Positions 55,284 through 64,000 of a stretch of DNA of 64,000 bases are shown here, in pieces. The stretch comes from Symsagittifera roscoffensis (taxonomy: Eukaryota; Xenacoelomorpha; Acoela; Convolutidae), in assembly GCF_963678635.1 (NCBI RefSeq), contig NC_087070.1, positions 4,500,539 to 4,564,538 of the forward strand, in the 5' to 3' direction. The notes under the pieces were generated by a model. The model made no database searches. It saw only the letters and a list, made by a program, of their open reading frames with translations, and was not told the origin of the DNA. The translations under genes were made by a program, and so were the position numbers. Numbering within the stretch: the stretch's first letter is position 1; each line of letters starts with the position of its first letter.

Positions 55284-57217
55284 ATTATTGTTCATTGAAG
55301 ACCAACATAATCTTCTATGTATTAATGAATACAATGACGACTATACTAGAGTCCAAAAATTTGCTTGCCCATTTCTATAGTGCTAAACTATTTTGAGTTA
55401 GCTCATAAACATCCTCTTAGCGGTCATCACGGCGAAACAAAAAGTGTGGAAATAATCAAAAAATATTTCTATTGGCCCGGACTTTATAAATGGGTCAACA
55501 TGCTTCCTCATGATTGTCTAGAATGTCAAAAGAATAAGCCTAAGCGGAAAGACCTGAATGAAGCTCCCTTACAACAATGGGGACAATTAGAGACAATCCC
55601 AATGAAAACGATCCACATTCACCATAAAGTCCACTCAGACCATCAAGTCACGGCAAAAACTTTTGCTTAGTTGTGATAGATGCCTTCTCTAGATATCTTC
55701 AAATCTATCCATGCACCCATGCAGACTCTAAGGAAACACTTAAGCTCTTAGAGAAAAACGTCACAACATTTGGTATTCCACAACAAATTGTTCATGATAA
55801 TGGAAGTGCATTCATGAGTAAAGACTTTGCTCATTAGTCCTCTGAATTGGGAACAACCCTGAGACCAAGAACTGCATACTCGCCTTGGACTAACGGAAAA
55901 GTTGAAGTCCAGAATAAACATTTAGCCCAGTACTTTCGACATTTCTTGAGTACCTCAGGCTCAAACTGGTCCGAATTAACAAATAAATTTGCTTTTGAAC
56001 ATAACACCGCTTTTAATTCAAGTACAGTTTACACTCCATATGAGATTGTCTTTGGCATAAAACCTCAAGTTCCTCTTAGCCTTAAATTAGGTCTCTACCG
56101 CGACCAAAACAAAAGATGTACGTCTGAATTTTGCGCTGGTCTCAAAAATCATGCTCATACCGAGCATAAATCAAACAATGAGATTATAGACAGATTTCTA
56201 AAAAACCAAACTTCCGCCGAAATACTGAAAAGGGTAAACGATTTTAGGTTGATTTATAGTAACACCTATACCCATTGCCGCCGCATCACTAATAAGGTAC
56301 ACATGTTCCGAAATCAATTTAAATTAGGACGGCCTATAAAAGAAGGCACAAAAGTGTTACTAGAAATTAGATTCAAACCACTATTGAAATCTCATAAGGT
56401 TTTGAATTTGAGATCTGGACCTTACACAGTATTTGAAAAAATCACGGAAGTACTATACGGAATTCAAAATGATTTTACTAACGAAAAAAAGATTGTCCAC
56501 CGCAATCATATTGTTGAATACTTTCCTAAAGAACAACAAATGCCCAAACTACTGCAAGAGTACTCTAGTGATTTATTTTCAAGTGATTTTTATGATCATA
56601 TAACAAATCAACAAATCAACTCTTTCAATACACCTAAACAGGTTGAAAATTTACAATACCAGTTTTGGCCAGTAGTCAACAATGGTTATCAGCAAATGAC
56701 TGATCATAACCCTAAAAATGAGGATCAAAATAAAACCATTGTACATGAACAATCATTGAATTCAGGCAGAGAAACCATGCATCTACGAACTTTGTTCGAT
56801 GCGACTGCGATTGACCAGAATCTTAGACATATTCGAAGTTCAACTCCCTATCCTGTTAATAAAACCCCTAATCCTTCCACTAGTCAATCTAGTAGTTATG
56901 GCCACCGCCGCCTACCTAGCTGCTGTATACGTCCTAACACTAGTCGCTCAAATGACTTTGGCCGCCGCCACTCCAATATAATAACACAATATAGTACTCC
57001 CCGTCCTCTTAATTTCCCTCGTTTATCTGAATCATCAGAAAGTTTTACTGATAGAAAAAATATCCCTCAGAGCTCTCAAGAAAGCTTCTATGAGAACACT
57101 CGATCCGCACCTGGATCAGTCTCCGAATTTACAAGACCTAAATGGACAAATCGTCCTGCAAACTTTTATGGAACTACAATTCCATCTAGTTTAATTGGTA
57201 AATTTGAAAAGAAATAA
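55284..57217 (+). pseudogene. integrase with long C-terminal extension
   Basis: An HHCC zinc-binding part is seen (HPLSGHHG ... CLECQ, 55,411-55,530). After a frame break at ~55,655, the catalytic core shows VIDAFSRY (Asp), VHDNGSAF (Asp) and GKVEVQNK (Glu), i.e. a DDE triad. A TAG at 55,836 replaces the Trp codon (TGG) present in copy 3. Downstream, LRSGPYTVFEKI and IVHRNHIVEYF are the GPY/F-type module. The last ~200 codons are low-complexity (Ser/Pro/Arg/Asn) with no chromodomain. The frame ends at TAA 57,215. Confidence 0.85.
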
Positions 57218-57519
57218 TAAATACTAACTATTTTTTTGGCCAAACTCAATATTTTTTAAATTCTTCTTATTGGACTTTTCTTTTTTCTCTTTTATAAATC
57301 TTTTGATTTGTAATAAAACCACAAAAACTCCAAAAATAAAACATAATTACAATAGAATTTTTAATTTTTTTTTATAAAAGTGCGACTTTTTATCCACATA
57401 GGATTTGATCAGATTAAGCGCCGCTATCTTTTCAGGAGAATTTTCAGCGGCCCTACTCAGGCTCCTCACTGCAAACTGCAGCGCTGAATAAGGCCGCTAC
57501 CAAGCCTGATAGATTTTTT
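57218..57519. other. 3' flank of copy 1 / 3' region of the adjacent gene
   Basis: AT-rich up to 57,380, then a GC-richer block with inverted AGCGGCC (57,447) and GGCCGCT (57,490). No copy of the 5' LTR is recognisable here, so copy 1 seems to lack a 3' LTR or it is too diverged to see by eye. Confidence 0.45.
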
Positions 57520-58037
57520 CTAACATAATATAATGTCCAGCTCTATCTTTTTCATGAAATCTTCTTCTGTTTCTGGTTTTTTGAAGAATTCTTCGTTAAA
57601 CTAAAACAAATTTATATACTCTTTCTATGTTGCCATCAAACTTTTTTTTTATTTTTGGGTGTATTGTAAAACAAACTTACATCCTCGCCAAAGAATAAGG
57701 ACAAAAAGTCCATTGTTTCTTTTGAGACCACATCGTCTCCCATCTATGGACTCCACAGTTTCTTAGCAGGGTACTTGCTCTGAATTGAGCCCAACTCGAA
57801 TAATTTACCGGCATTTAGTACCGGATACTTCCAGATAAAACTCCGGTCCCTAAAAAGCATAAACTCGATCGGCGTTAAATTTACTCCTTTCTCCACTAGC
57901 CCATCATCTATTCCGACCCTCCTCTCAACATCCTTGTCCTCCAGCAAGGCTTCATGTTTAAAGTTCAACTCGTGCCGTAAATTCAAAAACTTCCCCAGGA
58001 AGTCCACCAGATTGTCTTCAGGCTCAATAAAATTCAT
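57520..58037 (-). pseudogene. two-exon gene fragment with in-frame TAG
   Basis: On the minus strand exon 1 (58,037-57,681) begins with ATG and reads 97 codons, TAG (57,746-57,744), then 21 more sense codons to a consensus donor (GAGGAT|GTAAGTTTG). An 80-bp intron ends in TTTGTTTTAG. Exon 2 (57,600-57,520) continues in phase 0 for 26 codons to a second TAG. Codon composition and spliced continuity show a real gene or a young pseudogene. The translation (e.g. NLTPIEFMLFRDRSFIWKYP) is not recognised. The internal TAG follows LWSP and precedes MGDD. It could be a nonsense mutation, or MGDD could start a shorter product. The retrotransposon joins 37 bp upstream of the ATG, so the 5' part of the gene may be lost. 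Confidence 0.65.
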
Positions 58038-58076
58038 TTTTCACGATGGAAACGTTTTTAAAAAAAAAGGATGACC

Positions 58077-58516
58077 CTAACCCTAACCCAAGCAACCGGT
58101 TTTGGGATAACCAAAACAGGATTACTAACAATTCAAACACTAACCAAATTAACTATAGCATTCGCCATAATTATAACTACAACGGAAACAATTTCCAAAA
58201 GGCTAATGCACAATCGTCATTCAAAACCAAAAGTCCCCAAATCTATGACCATAGGTATCCCAGAGAAAACAAATTCAGAGAAAATGAACAAGTTGCTAAA
58301 CAGTTCTACGACCAAGAAAATAGGCAATTCAATAGTAATCCTAGGGGTCGACCATATAACACTGGAAGCTATAATAGCAAAAACAGTCGAGACTCAACGC
58401 GATCTCAATTACCAAATTTTAGATCGAATCAGATACAGTCTGGAACCACCCACTGGTTTGAGGAAGAAGTCAATTACTGTGACGCAATCACTGATATCTT
58501 TCCTTTAAACTATTAA
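58077..58516 (+). pseudogene. gag: gag C-terminal tail, copy 2
   Basis: The Asn-rich tail of gag in frame with the short open segment starting at 58,046, ending at TAA after the T TTA AAC heptamer (58,504-58,510). It differs from copy 1 at a handful of residues. The upstream part of gag is absent. Confidence 0.75.
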
Positions 58517-58617
58517 AGTCTCCGAAACCAAGCGATGATAGTAATCCTAAATCAAGGATATATCTCAGCTTATATCATTTTGCCACCGGAGACAAAAATA
58601 ATAATAGTGGACTCGAA

Positions 58618-58887
58618 ATGGAATTCATGGTTGACCCAGGATCGACTTGTAGTATCATAAACTACCCAACTTTTCGCGAATTGGAAAAACTAGGTCAGAA
58701 AATGACAATATACCGATTCAAAATTAAAGCAAAGACTTATAATGGATCTGATATACGTATGTTTGGCCATACATCTATTCAATCTCCTTTCGACACTGAT
58801 GGAAAGTATCCATCTTACCACAAAGTGTGGATAAATGAAGAAAAGACTGCTAATCTATTAGGAGTAGATTTTGTCATCTCTTCTTAA
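58618..58887 (+). pseudogene. protease, copy 2, frameshifted
   Basis: Same DPGS active site as copy 1. A one-base deletion (GATTTTGTCATC here versus GACTTTTGTCATC in copy 1) shifts the frame in the LLGVDF block, so the last ~20 residues are lost. Confidence 0.75.
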
Positions 58888-59125
58888 AAGCTCTTTACTT
58901 TGATATCCCCGCAGTCGAGCTAAAATCAAAGGAGGTGTAATATCCTATTTATGAATAACGAGTAAGAATGTCCTAATGTTTCAAAAATTGTCTCAATTAA
59001 CTTGTAAGAACCCCTGTTCACTCCAGCACGCTCTACATACTTATACAAACACTCGGCTGAACCAAATTCATACTTCGAAAAAGGGACTACATTTCTGCCT
59101 CATAAAAAAACAACCAAAACCGAAT

Positions 59126-59840
59126 TGGCTTTCATAAATACAGTTTGTACTCAAATTGAACAGAGCCTACCTATCCTAATTGATAATCACAAAGATCATC
59201 CCGTCACACTAAACAAGTGTGTACTAGGTTAGGCATTAACTGATATTCAAGGATACGAGGATAAAATATTTGCTATCCGCGATTGTGATGAGTTCACAAC
59301 GAGAATTTTAAACGAAGGCTCGGAATTCGATAGCTGTTTCAAGCTGAATACCGTTGTCAATACTACACAGGAAAGCAATACCCAATTATCCGGCCCCTGT
59401 CTACAATATGTAGACTTCAAGAAAAAATCCATATTCGAATCGAATATGCCCATTGCCCATACAATCTCTGGAGTTAGAGCTATGAAAAAAGGGTTTGCTG
59501 AATCAATTTGCAAAGGTATCCTGAGTTACGACACTTTTGTAATTCAATACATGCTAACATTAACGATATTCTCATCTTCACTGATCCAAAATCTGGACAA
59601 ATCATACATAACCTCATTACCAAACAGAGGTACTTTCAAAAACCAACTTACGATGCTATATTCAACAACTTGTCCGAAATGAATTATCATGCTATAGCAA
59701 ATAACATTCGATCTGTCGCAATGCCCAAAATCGCTTGTGGCTTAGATAAAATGAATTGGGAAGAAGTTTACAAAATCATTGTCGATGTATTCCAACATTC
59801 TGGAATTACTATATTTGTCTATGTTTCAGGACAAGAAATC
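59126..59840 (+). pseudogene. TARG1-like macrodomain, copy 2
   Basis: Equivalent of 52,089-52,800. PIAHTIS is at 59,448. The shared frame break at ~59,517 (TTGCAAAGGTATCC) follows. After it the domain is continuous: NLITKQR, QKPTYD, SVAMPKIACGLDKMNW. Here the Tyr after KPT is intact (copy 1 has a stop), so the C-terminal two thirds of the domain is complete, with catalytic Lys and Asp. A TAG at 59,231 lies upstream of the domain. Confidence 0.8.
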
Positions 59841-60806
59841 AAGGACATGCCTGCCCTTGAAGTGTTTGATACAGAAATTGTATCAGAAATATTTGAACAA
59901 ATTGTTTCAGGTATAGTCAAAGTATGCAAAAATGAAAACGAAATAGCAACCGACTTTTCTAATGATGCAAAGAACCTTTGCAGGCCTCCCCTGAAAGAAC
60001 AATTTAAAAATTACCGAAACAAAGAACAATATGATCGGCTAATTGCCTTTCTAGTCAACGAAACGTTTATCCAATACTCCTCAATTGATAAAGACAATAG
60101 TAGTACTTTGAAAAAAATCGAAACTACTATTAAATTCTTATCTGACTTCGATTTCACACAAAGTGATATATCGGATGATGAGTTTGCAGGTCTAATTCAA
60201 ATGTTGATAGAGGATCAAAATGTTAATTCTTATCACAAATTTGATATTGGAAAAACAAAACATAAATACCATATACCACTCAAAAAGGACGCAACATTCA
60301 AAAAGCAACAACCTAGTATAATCCCAGTCCATCTAAGGTATAAATTGGACAAATTAATGGATGAACTAATCCAAGCAGGCATAGTCAGAGAACTAAATGA
60401 AAAAAATGATATGAACTCATGGTTCGTAAACCCAGTCATCATTCTTCCAAAAAAAGACTACGTTAAGTTGGTCTTGGATGCTAGGTATCTAAACTCAATC
60501 ACAGATAATAGCAATTGTAGTTGGCCATTAGAACCACTACAAGTTCTCATGACCAGAATAAACGGATCATACTTCACAAGTGGTGATCTCTCTTGCGCCT
60601 ACCATCAAGTACCTCTAAGAGATGAGGCCCAGAAATTAACAAGCTTTATCGTAGGTGGTAGACAATATACCTACCAAGTTGGTTTCTATGGCTTGAAGCC
60701 CCTACCAAATTTTTTCAGTAAATTAATGAGATATGCCTTCGGACCCTCATTAAAGAAAAAAAAGCAATTATTTACATATTTAGTAAATATATACGTAAAT
60801 ATATAA
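59841..60806 (+). pseudogene. reverse transcriptase, copy 2, truncated before YIDD
   Basis: Continuous with the macrodomain C-terminus in one frame of 432 codons (59,508-60,806). It includes the linker, fingers and motifs A and B. The catalytic YIDD is missing because the filler junction falls inside it. Without motif C it cannot polymerise. Confidence 0.85.
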
Positions 60807-60814
60807 TTACGTAA

Positions 60815-61673
60815 AGGACAACTTTTGCATAGATTTTTCAAATATCAAGTCGTATTGACAAAATTCAACAATCTGAAAATAATCTATACCCCAGGTTCAA
60901 ACCTAGCCTTTCCTGACTTATTGAGCCGAAATGTGCCCATCGCTGATATCAAAAAATATCAACTCGAACACAAAACCATTCCGAATGATATAAAACTCAT
61001 CCTAGACAATGGAGAACAAATATGTTATTCAGTACTCCACAAAGATGATAATAACATATTTCAAAACGATTGCTATCCCGTCAATGCTCAAGTGCAAGGC
61101 GCAAAAAAGAAATTAATCAACATAAGTGACAGAGGAGACTTCAGCATTGAAGATGCCCCAGAATATTTTGCAGAATCTTGTAGTGGGATTCAAATTATAA
61201 CAGTTTTCTTCCAATTTGGCAAACAAATCAACCAAATCAAACGACTATCTATACCAGATATAAACAATGAAAACATTTATGAAGAAATACCAGTTGAAAT
61301 ATCTGCACTTGATGATCCTTTGGAAAATTCAGAATGGATTGACTTAGATGAAGGCAATGTTGAGAACAACCTTCTCAACGATCTGGTTAAAGCAAAAACT
61401 GAGTTTGCTACCAAAACAAGGTATTTGAAATTAAATGAACCTCTAAGTCTCCAATCTGAAGAGAAAAAATCAGATTCTCTTGAACTAATAGCAAAAATTA
61501 CCGACTTTGCTAAAGAAGCAAATTTAGATGTTGAAACAGTTATGCAAGAGCAGTGTAACGATACTGTAGTCATAGACATCAAAAATTGCATAAAACAAAA
61601 CGAAAAGCCAGAAAGAAACAAAAAAATCCTTACCGCGAAGAAAAGGATTAAAAGCTTATATCAGGCAATTTGA
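60815..61673 (+). pseudogene. RNase H end and linker, copy 2
   Basis: The intact 282-codon frame corresponds to 54,435-55,283 with about four amino-acid differences. It begins just after the deletion junction, so RNase H catalytic residues are absent. Confidence 0.7.
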
Positions 61674-61813
61674 ATTATTGTTCATTGAAGACCAACATGA
61701 TCTTCTATGTATTAATGAATACAATGACGACTATACTAAAGTCCAAAAATTTGCTAGCCCATCTCTTTAGTGCTAAACTATTTTGAGTTAGCTCATAAGC
61801 ATCCTCTTAGCGG

Positions 61814-64000
61814 TCATCCAAGACTTTCCTGAGGGGAAACGAATTGTTTCTGCCAATTCTAGAGTCTTTGTAAGGCCGAGCAGAAAATGTCTACTCAACA
61901 TCGTGAACTATGTGGAATAATATCTGCTTTGCAAACCTATGAATTCTACATTATAGGTTCACACTTTTTCTCTATACCTATATTGTGACAACAGACCTAT
62001 TCTCTTCTTATGGCCCAGAAAAGGACAACTTTTGCATAGATTTTTCAAATATCAAGTCGTATTGACAAAATTCAACAATCTGAAAATAATCTATACCCCA
62101 GGTTCAAACCTAGCCTTTCCTGACTTATTGAGCCGAAATGTGCCCATCGCTGATATCAAAAAATATCAACTCGAACACAAAACCATTCCGAATGATATAA
62201 AACTCATCCTAGACAATGGAGAACAAATATGTTATTCAGTACTCCACAAAGATGATAATAACATATTTCAAAACGATTGCTGTCCAGTCAATGCTCAGGT
62301 GCAAGGCGGAAAAAAGAAATTAATCAACATAATTGACAGAGGAGACTTCAGCATTGAAGATGCCCCAGAATATTTTGCAGAATCTTGTAGTGCGATTCAA
62401 ATGATAACAGTTTTCTTCCGATTTGGCAAACAAATCAACCAAATCAAATGACTACCTATACCAGATAAAAACAATGAAAACATTTATGAAGAAATACCAG
62501 TTGAAATATCTGCACTTGATGATCCTTTGGAAAATTCAGAATGGATTGACTTAGATGAAGGCAATGTTGAGAACAACCTTCTCAACGATCTGGTTAAAGC
62601 AAAAACTGAGTTTGCTTCCAAAACAAGGTCTTTGAAATTAAATGAACCTCTAAGTCTCCAATCTGAAGAGAATAAATCAGATTCTCTTGAACTAATAGCA
62701 AAAATTACCGACTTTGATAAAGAAGCAAATTTAGATGTTGAAACAGTTATGCAAGAGCAGTGTAACGATACTGTAGTCATAGACATCAAAAATTGCATAA
62801 AACAAAACGAAAAGCCAGAAAGAAACAAAAAAATCCTTACCGCGAAGAAAAGGATTAAAAGCTTATATCAGGCAATTTGAATTATTGTTCATTGAAGACC
62901 AACATGATCTTCTATGTATTAATGAATACAATGACGACTATACTAGAGTCCAAAAATTTGCTTGCCCATCTCTTTAGTGCTAAACTATTTTGAGTTAGCT
63001 CATAAGCATCCTCGAGGCGGTCATCACGGCGAAACAAAAAGTGTGGAAATAATCAAAAAATATTTCTATTGGCCCGGACTTTATAAATGGGTCAACATGC
63101 TTCCTCATGATTGTCTAGAATGTCAGAAGGATGATCCTAAGCGGAAAGACTTGAATGAAGCTCCCTTACAACAATGGGGACAATTAGAAACAATCCCAAT
63201 GAAAACGATCCACATTCACCATAAAGTCCACTCAGACCATCAAGTCACGGCAAAAAATTTTGCTTGGTTGTGATAGATGCCTTCTCTAAATATCTTCAAA
63301 TCTATCCATGCACCCATGCAGACTCTAAGGAAACAATTAAGCTCTTAGAGAAATACGTCACAACATTTGGTATTCCACAACAAATTGTTCATGATAATGG
63401 AAGTGCATTCATGAGTTAAGACTTTGCTCATTGGTCCTCTGAATTAAGAACAACCCAGAGACCAAGAACTGCATACTCGCCTTGGACTAACGGAAAAGTT
63501 GAAGTCCAGAATAAAAATTTAACCCAGTAATTTCGACATTTCTTGAGTACCTCAGGCTCAAACTGGTCCGAATTAACAAATAAATTTGCTTTTGCACATA
63601 ACACCGCTTTTAATTCAAGTACAGGTTACACTCCATATGAGATTGTCTTTGGCATAAAACCTCAAGTTCCTCTTAGCCTTAAATTAGGTCTCTACCGCGA
63701 CCAAAACAAAAGATGTACGTCTGAATTTTGCGCTGGTCTCAAAAATCATGCTCATACCGAGCATAAATCAAACAATGAGATCATAGACAGATTTCAAAAA
63801 ACCAAATTTCCGCCGAAATACTGAAAAGGGTAAACAGTTTTAAGTTGATTTATAGTAACACCTATACCCATTGCCGCCGCATCACTAATAAGGTACACAT
63901 GTTCCGAAATCAATTTAAATTAGGACGGCCTATAAAAGAAGGCACAAAAGTGTTACTAGAAAATAGATCCAAACCACTATTGAAATCTCATAAGGTTTTG
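61814..64000 (+). mobile_element. retrotransposon copy 3, internal fragment running off the window
   Basis: Joined to copy 2 at TCATC (61,814-61,818): the sequence jumps from the position of 55,424 back to that of 54,219. It then follows copy 1 at offset 7,597 through RNase H, linker and integrase to the window end. The linker has its own TGA (62,449). Integrase HHCC, D, D and E motifs are present (62,990-63,500), again with stops: TAA at 63,417 and 63,528, and a frame break at ~63,255 shared with copy 1. It has TGG where copy 1 has TAG at 55,836. Confidence 0.9.

Larger units (their letters stand above)
49240..57217 (+). mobile_element. Ty3/gypsy-type LTR retrotransposon, copy 1 (decayed)
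   Basis: Order: 5' regulatory region, gag, protease, macrodomain region, reverse transcriptase, RNase H, linker, integrase with GPY-type C-terminus. RT-RH-IN order and a GPY motif indicate the Ty3/gypsy (Metaviridae) group. No envelope frame is seen. It is inactive: stops or frameshifts occur in gag (TAG 50,928), after protease (TAA 51,902; TAA at 51,931 and 51,970), in the macrodomain (~52,480; TAA 52,612), before RT (53,076-53,086), at the RT A-run (53,721), at 54,076, in RNase H (~54,385) and in integrase (~55,655; TAG 55,836). Copies 2 and 3 follow downstream. Confidence 0.9.
58077..61818 (+). mobile_element. retrotransposon copy 2, internal fragment with deletion
   Basis: Collinear with copy 1 from 51,040 at offset 7,037 (gag tail, frameshift cassette, protease, macrodomain, RT), up to the Y-I of the YIDD motif at ~60,778. 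Then an AT-rich filler of ~35 bp replaces 53,744-54,423 of copy 1. From ~60,815 collinearity resumes at offset 6,390 through the linker to 61,818. It has no LTR, no gag start and no integrase core. Confidence 0.9.

Noticed and set aside
49240-64000. Alternative genetic code (TAA/TAG read as Gln), suggested by repeated in-frame stops in pol and in the 57.7-kb gene
   Set aside because: The 3.2-kb coiled-coil exon uses CAA/CAG for Gln and has no internal TAA/TAG, one pol TAG is TGG (Trp) in copy 3, and frameshifts accompany the stops; ordinary decay explains them.

Overview
The window looks like AT-rich nuclear DNA of an invertebrate animal. It has GT-AG introns, large non-coding tracts, transposon debris of several classes, satellite DNA, one 200-base assembly gap (23,979-24,178) and a Ty3/gypsy-type LTR retrotransposon. 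There are no operons, rRNA or tRNA genes that I can see. I cannot name the species.

Layout. 1-29.7 kb is mostly intronic or intergenic. It holds a dispersed ~500-bp repeat (called R1 here), hAT-like MITEs with CAGGGGCGGAT ends, and several foldback-like elements whose inverted termini are built from short tandem motifs; two of these keep 9-bp target-site duplications. The minus strand carries a few candidate exons (22.3, 26.7, 27.3-27.6 and 29.1-29.3 kb). 29.7-40.0 kb is bounded by a diverged ~450-bp inverted repeat and contains (TTAC)n, a degenerate GATG tract, a ~215-bp satellite array with a 1,506-bp higher-order duplication, and a capping palindrome. 40-45 kb is more repeats. 45.4-48.6 kb (minus) is one very large exon encoding a Lys/Glu-rich coiled-coil protein with four 55-residue tandem repeats. 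Another minus-strand exon lies at 49.0-49.2 kb.

From ~49.2 kb to the end, three related retrotransposon pieces lie on the plus strand. Copy 1 is nearly full length (gag, protease, reverse transcriptase, RNase H, integrase) but carries many stops and frameshifts. Copies 2 and 3 are a mosaic of internal segments that share several of copy 1's lesions. Between copy 1 and copy 2 sits a two-exon minus-strand gene fragment with an in-frame TAG.

Most interesting: the pol region contains, between protease and reverse transcriptase, a macrodomain resembling TARG1/OARD1 ADP-ribosyl-glycohydrolases, with both catalytic positions (Lys and Asp) retained. Gag and pol are joined by a textbook -1 frameshift cassette: slippery T_TTA_AAC, a 7-nt spacer, then a 7-bp stem. 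In an intact relative this would give a Gag-Pol that carries an ADP-ribose-processing domain.
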